A stretch of DNA of 64,000 nucleotides from JAJDFU01 sp964640855. Its GTDB lineage: Bacteria; Bacteroidota; Bacteroidia; Chitinophagales; Saprospiraceae. Made by a program: the position numbers and the translations under genes. The notes under the pieces are model-generated. The model saw only the letters and a list, made by a program, of their open reading frames with translations. It did no database searches and was not told the origin of the DNA. Of this stretch, positions 15,704 to 25,700 are shown piece after piece. The DNA lies in NCBI GenBank assembly GCA_964640855.1, contig CAZXIX010000008.1, forward strand, positions 1-64,000, read 5' to 3'. Every line of letters begins with the position of its first letter. The first letter of the stretch is position 1.

Positions 15704-17305
15704 TTACTTCATCGCATGGATCAGGTCAGCAGCCAATTTCTCCAGATTGGACAGCATTTCCTTTTCCAGTTTACCCGCTTTCAGTGACTCCAGCACCTCG
15801 GGGTGCTTTTGCTCCAACTCAGTGAGGAAAAGCTTTTCGAAGTCGTTAACCTTATCGATGGGCACACCCATAAGTAAGCCTTTGGTACCCAGGTAAATGA
15901 TGGCTACCTGCTTCTCTACGGCGAGCGGGGAATACTGGGGCTGCTTCAGGATCTCCACGTTCCGCTTTCCTTTTTCGATCACTGCGGTGGTGGCGGCATC
16001 GAGGTCAGAACCGAACTTGGAGAAGGCTTCGAGCTCGCGATATTGGGCCTGATCCAGCTTCAGGGTGCCGGCGATCTTCTTCATGGACTTGATCTGAGCG
16101 GAGCCCCCCACCCGGGATACCGAAATACCCACGTTGATGGCGGGGCGTACACCGGCGTTGAAGAGGTTGGATTCCAAAAAGATCTGACCGTCCGTAATGG
16201 AAATCACGTTGGTAGGGATGTAAGCGGAAACGTCACCGGCCTGTGTTTCGATAATCGGCAGAGCCGTCAGAGAGCCGCCCCCTTTGACGAGAGGTTCTCC
16301 GTTGGCATCCTTGGCCTCTTTGAGACTCTCGGGCAGATCGTTCATCTTCCGGGCGATATCATCGTTTTTGATGATCTTGGCTGCCCGCTCCAGCAAGCGG
16401 GAGTGCAGGTAGAAAACATCACCGGGATAAGCTTCCCGTCCGGGAGGACGACGAAGGAGAAGCGAAACTTCCCGGTAGGCGACGGCCTGCTTGGAAAGGT
16501 CATCAAAAACGATTAGAGCCGGGCGCCCGGTGTCCCGGAAGTACTCACCGATACAGACTCCCGCAAAGGGCGCATAGAACTGCAGCGGAGCCGGAGCGGA
16601 AGCCGAAGCGGAGACGATCACAGTGTAATCCATGGCACCGTTTTCCTCCAGGGTCTTGGCCACCTGGGCTACGGTAGAAGCTTTCTGGCCGGAAGCTACG
16701 TAAATGCAGTAGACCGGTTCCCCGCGTTCGTAAAACTCTCGCTGGTTGATGATGGTGTCCAGGGCAATAGCGGTTTTACCTGTCTGGCGGTCACCAATGA
16801 TCAATTCGCGCTGACCGCGGCCGATGGGGATCATGGAATCGATCGCCTTGATACCGGTCTGAAGCGGTTCGTTCACCGGCTGGCGGAAGATCACCCCGGG
16901 CGCCTTGCGCTCCAGAGGCATTTCGAAGCGTTCGCCGGTGATCTCCCCCTTGCCGTCGATGGGTTGGCCGAGCGGATTGACGACACGACCTACGAAACCT
17001 TCACCCACGCTAATGGAGGCGATCCGGCTGGTACGATGTACCCTGGAACCTTCCCGGATGTGTTCACCGGCTCCCATCAAAACTACCCCGACGTTATCTT
17101 CCTCCAGGTTCATAACAATGGCCTGGGTCCCCTCTTCAAATTCGACAAGTTCACCGGCCTGGGCTTTGTTCAAGCCGTATATGCGCGCAATACCGTCACC
17201 CACCTGCAGTACGGTACCAAACTCTTCCAACTCTATCGAGCTGTCAAAGCCGGCAATTTGCTGCTTAAGGATCGAGGATATTTCTTCAGGTCTTACATCA
17301 ACCAT
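15704..17305 (-). CDS. atpA: ATP synthase F1 alpha subunit
   Basis: 533 aa. Walker A (GDRQTGKTAIA), the alpha-type beta-barrel N-terminus (EEFGTVLQVGDGIARIYGLNKAQAGELVEF), Walker B (ALIVFDDLSKQAVAYREVSLLLRRPPGREAYPGDVFYLHSRLLERAAK) and the S-V-S-R-V-G-G-S-A-Q motif identify alpha rather than beta. It forms the catalytic hexamer with beta, whose gene is not in this window. Confidence 0.98.
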   Translation of the reverse strand: MVDVRPEEISSILKQQIAGFDSSIELEEFGTVLQVGDGIARIYGLNKAQAGELVEFEEGTQAIVMNLEEDNVGVVLMGAGEHIREGSRVHRTSRIASISVGEGFVGRVVNPLGQPIDGKGEITGERFEMPLERKAPGVIFRQPVNEPLQTGIKAIDSMIPIGRGQRELIIGDRQTGKTAIALDTIINQREFYERGEPVYCIYVASGQKASTVAQVAKTLEENGAMDYTVIVSASASAPAPLQFYAPFAGVCIGEYFRDTGRPALIVFDDLSKQAVAYREVSLLLRRPPGREAYPGDVFYLHSRLLERAAKIIKNDDIARKMNDLPESLKEAKDANGEPLVKGGGSLTALPIIETQAGDVSAYIPTNVISITDGQIFLESNLFNAGVRPAINVGISVSRVGGSAQIKSMKKIAGTLKLDQAQYRELEAFSKFGSDLDAATTAVIEKGKRNVEILKQPQYSPLAVEKQVAIIYLGTKGLLMGVPIDKVNDFEKLFLTELEQKHPEVLESLKAGKLEKEMLSNLEKLAADLIHAMK

Positions 17306-17356
17306 GATTCAGGATTTTGTATCCGGTTCGGCACCGGCTTATTGCTAAGATGATTT

Positions 17357-17926
17357 TTATCGCTTGACAATTTTGGATTTGTAGGGGTTTTCCTTGAAAT
17401 CCCGCTTCAGGTCCAACAGCTGCTTGTTTACAGTGGCATTGTAAAGATAGTCCTCGACCACCACCGCGAATCCTCCGATCACGTCCTCATTCAACTCCTG
17501 CTCTACCTCCACTTTATCTTTGAGCATGCCAACCTCTTTCAGTTTCCTGACCAGTTTATCAATGGACTTCTGGCCGATCTTCTCACCCGAAATGATCCGC
17601 ATTTTCGAAATGCCCAGAATGTCCATATAGGCTTCCTGAAAACCTGAAACGATCTCTGGCAGAAGGGCGCCCCTTTCTTTCTTGATGAGCAAAAGCAGGA
17701 ACCGTAAACTCAGGTCGTCGACTTTGTCGGAGAGAAGTTGGCTTGCAATGCTCTCCTTTTTGGAGTTGGGAATGATCGGGCTTTTCAGCAAGTTGAAGAA
17801 CTCTTTGTTTTGAGCCAGGGTACGATACAGATCTATGTCTTGCTTGACCTGCTCCAGTTTATTTTGTTCCTGTGCCAGTTCGATGAGGGCCTCGACATAC
17901 CGGGCGGCGACTCCTTTCAACGACAT
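17357..17926 (-). CDS. atpH: ATP synthase F1 delta subunit (OSCP)
   Basis: 189 aa. N-terminal six-helix domain (ARYVEALIELAQEQNKLEQVKQDI) and C-terminal portion (LNEDVIGGFAVVVEDYLYNATVNKQLLDLKRDF) are characteristic of delta/OSCP, which joins the F1 crown to the peripheral stalk. It lies between atpF (29 nt) and atpA (51 nt). Confidence 0.95.
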   Translation of the reverse strand: MSLKGVAARYVEALIELAQEQNKLEQVKQDIDLYRTLAQNKEFFNLLKSPIIPNSKKESIASQLLSDKVDDLSLRFLLLLIKKERGALLPEIVSGFQEAYMDILGISKMRIISGEKIGQKSIDKLVRKLKEVGMLKDKVEVEQELNEDVIGGFAVVVEDYLYNATVNKQLLDLKRDFKENPYKSKIVKR

Positions 17927-17955
17927 AATCTTACTTTGTCAGACCTGAGCCTGTA

Positions 17956-18477
17956 TCATTTAATGTTCAATTCATCCACCAGAGTATCCACGTACTTATC
18001 GTGGTTGCCCGCTGTTTTCAGATCCTTGCGGATCACTTTTTCAGCGATATCAAGAGCCATCAAACCGATTTGGTTGCGGGCATCGATCATGGCTTCGGAT
18101 GTCATGTGCTGGATCTGCTCCCGCGCATCTTCCACGATCTTTCGGGCTTCATCCCTGGCCTTATCCTTGGCTTCATTCACGATGTTGTCTTTCATCTGAT
18201 TGGCTTCCCGGAGGATCTTGGCTCTTTCTTCGCGGGCCTGCTTGAGCAGGTCCTCGTTCTCGGACTTGAGGCTCCGCATCTCCTCCCGGGCAAGTTTTGC
18301 CTCGTTGAGGGAATGCTGAATGTCCATTTCCCGCTTCTTCAAGGCTCTCTGGATGGGTTTGAAAGCCACGACAGCCAATCCGATCCACACGATCAGGAAG
18401 ATCAGCGAGGTCCAGAGAATGAGTCCCGGGTCGGGTTTGATTACCGAAAAGTCAGCCAAAAACAACAGATCTGTCAT
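17956..18477 (-). CDS. atpF: ATP synthase Fo b subunit
   Basis: 173 aa. One N-terminal membrane helix (PGLILWTSLIFLIVWIGLAVVAF) followed by a long, highly charged coiled coil rich in K/E/R/A, the peripheral stator. Order and length are normal. The hydrophobic start FSVIKPDPGLILWT is typical of Bacteroidota AtpF. Confidence 0.95.
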   Translation of the reverse strand: MTDLLFLADFSVIKPDPGLILWTSLIFLIVWIGLAVVAFKPIQRALKKREMDIQHSLNEAKLAREEMRSLKSENEDLLKQAREERAKILREANQMKDNIVNEAKDKARDEARKIVEDAREQIQHMTSEAMIDARNQIGLMALDIAEKVIRKDLKTAGNHDKYVDTLVDELNIK

Positions 18478-18593
18478 TATTATTCGCTTTTGCCCACCAA
18501 GAGGCTGAAAATACGATGAATTTAAGTTTTCATTTTAGGTGAGCAGGAATCTCAGCCAACCGCTGAGACCCTGCCCATGCTTTGCGCGCAGGA

Positions 18594-18788
18594 TTAGCCT
18601 GCCAGCAGACCCACCACGATCGCAAACAGCGCAGCACCCTCTACGAGTGCGGCAGTCAGGATCATGTTGCTCTGGATCGGTCCGACAGCCTCGGGCTGAC
18701 GGGCGATGGCATCCATAGCGCGGCTGCCGATCAGACCGATACCAATACCGGCTCCTACAGCAGCAATTCCAGCTCCAATAGCTCCCAT
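18594..18788 (-). CDS. atpE: ATP synthase Fo c subunit
   Basis: 64 aa, two membrane helices joined by the R-Q-P-E polar loop (residues 30-33). The ion-binding carboxylate is E50 in L-V-E-G-A-A-L-F. The residue after Glu is Gly rather than Ser/Thr, and the usual Na+-ligand pattern is absent, so a proton-translocating ring is more likely than a sodium one. It lacks an N-terminal extension and is short compared with the roughly 80-aa average. Confidence 0.96.
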   Translation of the reverse strand: MGAIGAGIAAVGAGIGIGLIGSRAMDAIARQPEAVGPIQSNMILTAALVEGAALFAIVVGLLAG

Positions 18789-18868
18789 TGTGTCAACAAT
18801 TTAGAATGAGAAAAACTCTTTATTACCAAACCCCGGATCCTTATCCGGGAGGATAAAATCCAATGCAA

Positions 18869-20158
18869 TCAGCTTGCGGTAGCGGCATGGGCTTCCTCGT
18901 GATCGTGATGCCCGTCGTCAACTGCCGCCCCGATGTAGGAGGCAGACAGAATGGCAAAGATGAAAGCCTGAAGAAATGCCACCAGCAACTCGATCAGGTT
19001 CATGAAGGCCGTGAAAAGTCCGCCCATGATCCCGCCAACGAAGGCTCCGCCAACATTCTCTCCGTTGTTCCCAAAAACGAAGATCAGACCGATCAAGCTC
19101 AATATGATGATGTGCCCCGCAGAGATGTTCGCAAACAAACGGATCATCAGCGAGAAGGGCTTCACAAATAAACTCAGGATCTCAACCGGGGTAAGAATGA
19201 AGATCTTGACCCACCAAGGGATCCCCGGCATCCATAGGACGTGTTCCCAGTAGTGTTTGTTGCCGTTGATGTTGGTGACAACAAACGTGAACACGGCCAG
19301 CGTCAACGTAATGGCAATGTTTCCGGTCACGTTGGCTCCGCCGGGAAAGAAAGGGACCAGGCCCAGCAGATTCAAAATGAGGATGAAGAAAAACAGACTC
19401 ATGATGAAAGGTTGGAAGCGCTCGTAATGCTTCTCTCCGATCATGGGCCGGGTAACTTCATCTCTGATGAAGGTGAAGAAAACCTCCATCAGGGATTGGA
19501 ACCCGGAGGGTGCTTGGCCATCGTTCTTTTGGTACCCCCGGGCTACAATCCCGAAGATGACGAAAAGCAAAACGGCTGCCAGCATCATGGTAGCCACATT
19601 CTTGGTGATGGAGAAGTCGTAAAAAGAGGTGATACCTCCGCCTACCAGTCCGCCGTCCCAGGTGGTCGGAGGATCCAATCGGTAGGACTCTCCCTGGTAC
19701 ATGGCATAGTACACCTCATTTTCCTCTCCGTCTTCGGTCGTCTCGGTGCGATGCTCGATCCCATCGATCTCAACCTCTCCTTCCGGAAAGGAGGCATCGG
19801 CAATCCGGTTGACCCGTCCATGGTTCAACGCATAGCCATCGATGGCCTTGTGTCCGTGATCGAATGCCCCGGAGGAAGGAATGATCGTCCACCCGTGGCC
19901 GGGCGCATAAAGGAAACAGGGAAGCGGAATATGAACGCCATGCCAGACGTGGAACTCATTGGCGTCTGCAATGTGTTCCATGACCGTTTCGACCGGCTTA
20001 TACCCCTCTTCTTCTTCGTGATGGCCGGATTCGCCATGGTCTCCTTCAGCATGCTCCGTTTCGCCATGGTCTTGTGCCCGGGAAGAAGGAGTCAGCAGGA
20101 GGGTGGCACAGGCAACCAGAAAAAGCGTAAAAAAACGGTAAGCGATTGTTTTCGACAT
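18869..20158 (-). CDS. atpB: ATP synthase Fo a subunit
   Basis: 429 aa from the ATG of MSKTIAYRFFTLFLVACATLLL; a TTG eight codons upstream is less likely. The C-terminal half holds the membrane core, with the essential Arg in K-P-F-S-L-M-I-R-L-F-A-N-I-S-A-G-H. The N-terminal half is unusually long: a signal-like segment, a His/Glu/Asp-rich stretch (about 30-55) and a roughly 100-residue soluble domain before the first core helix. Such extended AtpB proteins are common in Bacteroidota. First gene of the cluster; the upstream promoter region is annotated. Confidence 0.95.
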   Translation of the reverse strand: MSKTIAYRFFTLFLVACATLLLTPSSRAQDHGETEHAEGDHGESGHHEEEEGYKPVETVMEHIADANEFHVWHGVHIPLPCFLYAPGHGWTIIPSSGAFDHGHKAIDGYALNHGRVNRIADASFPEGEVEIDGIEHRTETTEDGEENEVYYAMYQGESYRLDPPTTWDGGLVGGGITSFYDFSITKNVATMMLAAVLLFVIFGIVARGYQKNDGQAPSGFQSLMEVFFTFIRDEVTRPMIGEKHYERFQPFIMSLFFFILILNLLGLVPFFPGGANVTGNIAITLTLAVFTFVVTNINGNKHYWEHVLWMPGIPWWVKIFILTPVEILSLFVKPFSLMIRLFANISAGHIIILSLIGLIFVFGNNGENVGGAFVGGIMGGLFTAFMNLIELLVAFLQAFIFAILSASYIGAAVDDGHHDHEEAHAATAS

Positions 20159-20190
20159 ATCCTTTTCTGCAAGGTGTTTCAAAATTCGCT

Positions 20191-20205
20191 CAAAGGTATA
20201 CCTTT
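20191..20205 (-). promoter_or_regulatory. Probable atp operon -7 element inside a palindrome
   Basis: On the minus strand 20198-20191 reads TACCTTTG, matching TAnnTTTG, 32 nt before atpB. The perfect palindrome AAAGGTATACCTTT (20192-20205) overlaps it, so the site may also bind a regulator. No clear -33 TTTG is seen. Confidence 0.45.
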
Positions 20206-20440
20206 TGATATTATTCGCCTAACCGCCTTATCTTTTTTTCCTGCCGTTGAAGCCTTTTAAACCCTTGCTTGACAATGGTTTTATCCGGTTTCCCTCAAAT
20301 TTCCAACGGTAAAGAACAGGAAACGGGACCTCCCGCAAAAATGCTTTTCCAAAAGTACCGGATAAGCAAATGTTATGTCGGGAAATCAGCGGATCAGCGG
20401 AATCCGTACGGCTGTGCGAATTCCCCTCGGGAAGGCGGAA

Positions 20441-22672
20441 TCAAACCTCCAGCACATCCTCCTCCAGACCGGACCAGGAATGCGCTTGCGGTCCGGCGGC
20501 AGGTTTTACTTCCACCGGAATGCCGGTAAGATGCGCCATCCCCGATTCTTTTTCGATCCGATCCGGCCCATCGGCCGCCAGGATGTTGACGTTGACGCCT
20601 TTGGTTGCCGAGGCCACACCCTGGCGCGTAGATTGGTGCCCCCAGCCATGGGGAAGGGCCACGGTGCCGGGCATCAGGTCAGCCAGCAGAAACAAGGGAA
20701 GGCGAACGGTGCCCACCTCCGTACTGACGTCCACCAGTTGTTTGTCCTTCAGGCCATGCCGTTCGGCATCCAGAGGATGCATATAGAGGTAGTTGGTCTG
20801 TCGCTCCCCTTGCACGAAATCCTCAAAATTGTGGGTCCAGGAGTTATGGGTGGTCACGTGTCGTTTGGTGATCAGTTTGAGTACGTCTTTGCGTTCCCGT
20901 TCCATCTGATAATCCAGCTCCAGTTTCCGGGATTGGTTGACGAGTACTTCCGGCGCCAGATTGACGAGGCCATCTTCTGTGTACACCCGCTTGCCGAGGA
21001 AGGATCCCGCCTGGTTGGGATGCCGGAGGATGCCGTGTTTGCTTTTCAGGATGGATTGGAAAGACTTTTGCCCGGTTAGGCGGAGGAGTCCGTTGAGCAA
21101 GGTCTCCTGGGGCAAGCCGGGTTGCTCGCCTTTTTTCTTCTGTTTGCGAGAGTGGAAAAAGCGTAAGGTCTCGAAAAAACGCTGCGCCAGCGGACTGCCG
21201 AAAATGGATATACCGGACGCCTTGGCCAGATCCAGATAAATGGTGGCTTCGTCTCGCTGTTCGCCATCGGGTTTGACTACGGGTCGCGTTGCCTGCAGGT
21301 AAGGCTTGGTCTGCAAGCCCAGCATCAGCGGAAAAATGAAAGGCAGGTCGGATCGCTCCAGCGGCGAGGTGCAAGGCAGCATATAGTGCGCCAGGGAACC
21401 CGTTTCATTGGGTAAAATATCCAGGGTCACCAGCAGCTCCAGCTTTTGGAAAGCTTCCCGGAGTCGATTGCTGTTGGCCATGGTGATCAGGGGATTCCCT
21501 CCGGTGACAAAAAGGGCACGGATCTGGCCATCTCCCGGGGTCAGGATCTCGTCGGCCAGTACGCCACCCGGAAATGCATCGTTCACTTTCCGGTGATTCC
21601 CCACCCGGGAGCGGGCCTTTTGCATCAGCAAGCCGCGTTTGGAGCCGAATTTGGCAAAGTCGATCACGCCTTTACCGACCAGGCTTCCCCCCCGGCGATC
21701 CAGATTTCCGCTGACGACATTGATGCATTCCTGGATCCAGAAAGCCAGAAAACCATTGCCTCCCATATTGACTCCGGTAGAACAATACAAGGATGCCCCA
21801 TCGGCTTCCACATAAGCCCTCACCATTTCGCGGAGGGTGTCGGCCGGGATCTGGGTGACGGCTTCCGTCTTTTCGGGAGTCCAGGGTTCAATGATCTCCC
21901 GAAGTTGCTCAAAACCCTTGGTATATTTTCGCACCCGCTCCTCGTCTACCCCTCCCTGCCGGATCAATTCCTTAAGGAAGGACATGTAGAAAAACACGTC
22001 GGTGCCGGGGCGGATGAAAACGTGCCGGCCGGCCACTTTGGCCGATTCCGTTTTCCGGGGATCCACGAAAAAGATCTTACACCCCCGCTTTTCCATTTCC
22101 TTGAGGTGAGCGCTGGGATTGGGGACCTGGAGAAAACTCCATTTGGATACCACCGGATTGGCTCCCACTACAATAAAACAATTCGCATTCTCCAGGTCGG
22201 GAAAGGGTTGGGTAAAAGGGAAACCGTACATGTATTCGGCTACGGCAAACTTGTTGCTGCAATCCTGGGTGGCGGAGGCATACATATTGTTGGATCCGAC
22301 CCCGTCCATGAAGCCCTGCGCGAATACCGGATGCAAAACGCTGAATCCGGCAGCCGTGCCGACATACATACCGAGAGATTTAGGCCCGTGGTCTTTGCGG
22401 AGCTGTTTAACCTTGGCGCCGATCTCCTGCATCGCCTGATCCCAGCTGATCCGGTGCCATTCCTTTCCGATCCGCTTCATGGGATAGCGCAGGCGGTCCG
22501 GAGATTGATACATTTTCTGCTGCTTCAGTCCTTTGGGGCAGGCAAAGCCTCGGGTGGCCACGTGATCCTGATCGGGCATGATCTTGACGATCTCGTTGCC
22601 TTCCAGGGTAACTTCCAGCCCGCAGAGGGATTCGCAAATTCGGCAAAAGGTATGCTCGGTTCGGGTAGCCAT
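20441..22672 (-). CDS. Molybdopterin-dependent oxidoreductase with N-terminal 4Fe-4S site
   Basis: 743 aa, DMSO-reductase superfamily. A Fe4S4 motif is complete: C10-x2-C13-x3-C17...C45. The MGD domains follow (IVVGANPVVSKW, FVDPRKTESAKVAGRHVFIRPGTD, ALFVTGGNPL), and the C-terminal dinucleotide-binding domain has ALPHGWGHQ. Where formate dehydrogenases carry Sec/Cys there is T-Q-D-C-S-N-K, so C138 is the probable Mo ligand. No Tat signal is visible, suggesting a cytoplasmic enzyme. No partner subunit or cofactor-synthesis gene is adjacent, so the substrate is unknown. Confidence 0.85.
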   Translation of the reverse strand: MATRTEHTFCRICESLCGLEVTLEGNEIVKIMPDQDHVATRGFACPKGLKQQKMYQSPDRLRYPMKRIGKEWHRISWDQAMQEIGAKVKQLRKDHGPKSLGMYVGTAAGFSVLHPVFAQGFMDGVGSNNMYASATQDCSNKFAVAEYMYGFPFTQPFPDLENANCFIVVGANPVVSKWSFLQVPNPSAHLKEMEKRGCKIFFVDPRKTESAKVAGRHVFIRPGTDVFFYMSFLKELIRQGGVDEERVRKYTKGFEQLREIIEPWTPEKTEAVTQIPADTLREMVRAYVEADGASLYCSTGVNMGGNGFLAFWIQECINVVSGNLDRRGGSLVGKGVIDFAKFGSKRGLLMQKARSRVGNHRKVNDAFPGGVLADEILTPGDGQIRALFVTGGNPLITMANSNRLREAFQKLELLVTLDILPNETGSLAHYMLPCTSPLERSDLPFIFPLMLGLQTKPYLQATRPVVKPDGEQRDEATIYLDLAKASGISIFGSPLAQRFFETLRFFHSRKQKKKGEQPGLPQETLLNGLLRLTGQKSFQSILKSKHGILRHPNQAGSFLGKRVYTEDGLVNLAPEVLVNQSRKLELDYQMERERKDVLKLITKRHVTTHNSWTHNFEDFVQGERQTNYLYMHPLDAERHGLKDKQLVDVSTEVGTVRLPLFLLADLMPGTVALPHGWGHQSTRQGVASATKGVNVNILAADGPDRIEKESGMAHLTGIPVEVKPAAGPQAHSWSGLEEDVLEV

Positions 22673-22771
22673 AGACCGGTGGTATTTTAGACGGGACTTC
22701 CAAAAGTAGAGATTTGTTGGGAAAGGTGGGTACGGGGCTCCGGAGAACTGAGGAATATCGCAAACGCCCCC

Positions 22772-25700
22772 TCAACTCTCATCATCGAGCCCTTCCTGTT
22801 CTTCGTCGGCAAAGCTGCTGACCTGCATGTTGTGACGGGTAAAATTGCACCAGCTGCAATCCGTTTTCCCGCAGCCTTCCAGAAATTTGTGATCCTTTAC
22901 CTGCCGCCAGCTTTCCTGGAGCAAGTTTCGAATCAAGACCTCTCCCTCCTTGTCGTAGGCTACCCGATGCTCGTGGACCTGACCGTCGGGGTCAGGCTCC
23001 ACAAAGGAAATCAGCCCGTAATCCAATCTCCTGCCCTTCAAGACGGGATTTTGCTGCAGCAACAGATTATAAAATTGCAATTGCCTCCAGTAGGGCCCTC
23101 CCTGGGGGTTGCGATCATCGGGTTCCCGGGCGCGCTCCTTTCGATAGCGCCCGGTCTTATAATCCAGCAGCACGGCCTTGTTGCCGTCTATCAGATCGAT
23201 CCGGTCTACGATTCCGGTGACCGGGACTCCGTCCACTTCCGACTCCCGGACCCGGAACTCCGTCAAGCTGAAGCTTGGCCAGCCGGGAGCTTTTTGCTGA
23301 AAGTAGATCGGCAGAAAGTACAATCCGCGATCGAGTCGTTGTTCCCACCCGGAGGCATCCATGAGCCCGCGGATCCGCTCCATCTCCTCCCGGAAGTATT
23401 TCAGCAAATCTTTTTGGGTGCGCTCCTTTTTCCCGAAGAGTCTTTCCAGGGCCTGATGCACGGCGGTACCCATAAGCGCGGCATTGCTGAACGGGACGGG
23501 AACCTTGAGCAAGTGTTCGTAATAAAACGCCAGAGGACATTGCAAAAACCGGTTCAGCGAAGACGGGCTGAAGCGAAAGCCATCCAGGAGATCCTCCAAA
23601 ACAGCGGGGGGCGGAGATTCGGCCCGAACGGGCTCCTCCTCCCGGAAAAGGGAGATCCACTCTGCATCCAGCAGGTCCGCAGCGGAAACGGAGGCTCTCG
23701 TCTTAGCCAGGCCCTCCTGTTCCAGGAGTTCATCGACGAACTGGCTGGGTTGCGTTTCCTTCCCTTTTGCGTCTTCAAGCGACCAGGAGATCTGAAGATG
23801 GGTTTCGGCACGGGTCATGGCGACGTAGAACAACCGCCTGCGAGCTTCCAGCGCATCGGTCAGGCCCGAAAACGTAAGGGTGTCGGGAAAGGAAAACTGC
23901 CTCTGTCCGTTCCGACCGGAATCCCAGGGGTTTTGGGTTGCATCCAGCAGGAAAACATACCGGAATTCCAGGCCCTTGGAACTGTGGGCCGTCAACATTT
24001 GGATGCCTTCTCCCTTTTCCGCTATTCGCTGGAGAGGCAGGGGAATTCGGTTGGCGGCCATTTGGTCCAGGGTATTGACCCATTGGGCAAGCGTATAATG
24101 GGTATGCCGTTCAGCTTCCTGGCGCGTAAAACGCATCAGCGTGGCCAGGGCCTGCAGCCACTCGTCTTTATCGGGAAGGCTGAGCGTGTAAGCAAGAAAT
24201 CCGGATTCATTGATCAGGCGTTCTAAAAGATGCGGTACACTGAGATTGGCAGCATGACGTATCCAGGAGGTCAGGCGTTCGCCTACTTCCAGCAAACGAT
24301 CGGGCCGATTCAGTTTTCGGCGGCGCAGCAGGTCGGGGTCCGTCAGCATACGGCGCCATTCCGGCCGGCTGTTGCCCGGGCGGCCTGCCCGGTAGGCGGA
24401 AAGATGAGCCAGATCGACGGGGTCCAACTGCAGGAAGGCCGCATGGAGAAAAGGGAATAGATCGGCTTCTCCGCTGAAAGCCAGCTTGAGTTCCCGATTC
24501 AAGTACCGGCCGAGATAGATCAGATGCTGGATCTGAGGTTCGTTCAGCAGATCTACCGGTCTGCGGGTGGTAAAGCGTATGCCTTTTTTGGAAAACAACT
24601 CCATTATCCGGTGGGCCTGCTTGTGCCGGGCATACATAATGGCGATGGATTCCGGGCTTTCGCCCGATCGAATCAACTCCTCTATCTGCAGCACCAATCC
24701 CACTTCCTCTTGTCGAATGTGAGGGTATTCCAGAAGAACGGGCCGGTTGGTCTGGTGCATTCGATCCGGATGAGCGGCCGCCAGCTCTTTGGGCCCCGCT
24801 TCCAGGTGATGCACCAGCCGTTGTTCATTTCGCCCGATCAGGCCGGAGGCCGAAGAAAGGATGGCAGGAATGGATCGATAATTCTGCCTCAGGGAGACCA
24901 GATGCATATGCGGCCGATATCGATCCAGGAGGTCCAGCATATTTTGCAACCGGGCTCCCTGAAATTCGTAGATCGACTGGTCGTCGTCCCCTACTACGAA
25001 GAGATTGGGATTGTCTTCCCAGAAGGAAGCCAGTTGCAGCAGGAGTTCATTCTGCGCGCCGTTGGTATCCTGGTATTCGTCCACCAGGAGGTATTGAAAC
25101 CTTTCCTGGTAAGAGCGCAACAGCCACTCATGCTCCCGGAAGGCTTCCAGTACCCACAAAAGCATGTCTTCGTAATCGTAGCGGGCTTCTGTTCGCAAAG
25201 CCTTCTCATAGGCGGGAAAGAGCTCGGCCGCTGCTGCCAGCGGGACCATTTTCTTTTGCTCCTTTTCCATCTCCCCCGCTTTCGGGTCCCCTTTCCGGAA
25301 TTGCTTGTAGGCTCTTTGGTATTGAAAATCCTTACGCTCTGGCAAGCTGTCCAGATAACCTGAGATCGACCTCCGGACAAGTTCCACAGACCAATGCTCT
25401 GTTTTCATGGTTTGGAACAGATGCTCCAGATGTGGGAGATAATAATATCGATCCCATCGGGAGACGACCAGAGGGTTATCGGGGGGCAGTTTGTCGAGCA
25501 AGCCCCGGATAAGGTTGACCCGCTCCAGGTCGGTCAGGCTTTGCAGGTTGCGGCTTCCAAACAGATGGAGATTTTCCTGGATGATCCGGTTGCAGAAGGA
25601 ATGGAAAGTATAGATGCCTACACGATGGGCCTCCGGGCCGATAAAATCCAGCAAACGGCGTCGCATGGCTTTTACGCCGGCATCCGAAAAGGTCAGGCAG

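Noticed and set aside
21446..22690. A 414-aa plus-strand open frame opposite the molybdopterin oxidoreductase
   Set aside because: It is antisense to a clearly coding gene and shows no recognisable domain. Long antisense frames are common at this GC content and codon use.
22832..24226. A 464-aa plus-strand frame opposite the helicase-nuclease
   Set aside because: Same reason: antisense to well-supported helicase and nuclease motifs, with no motif of its own.
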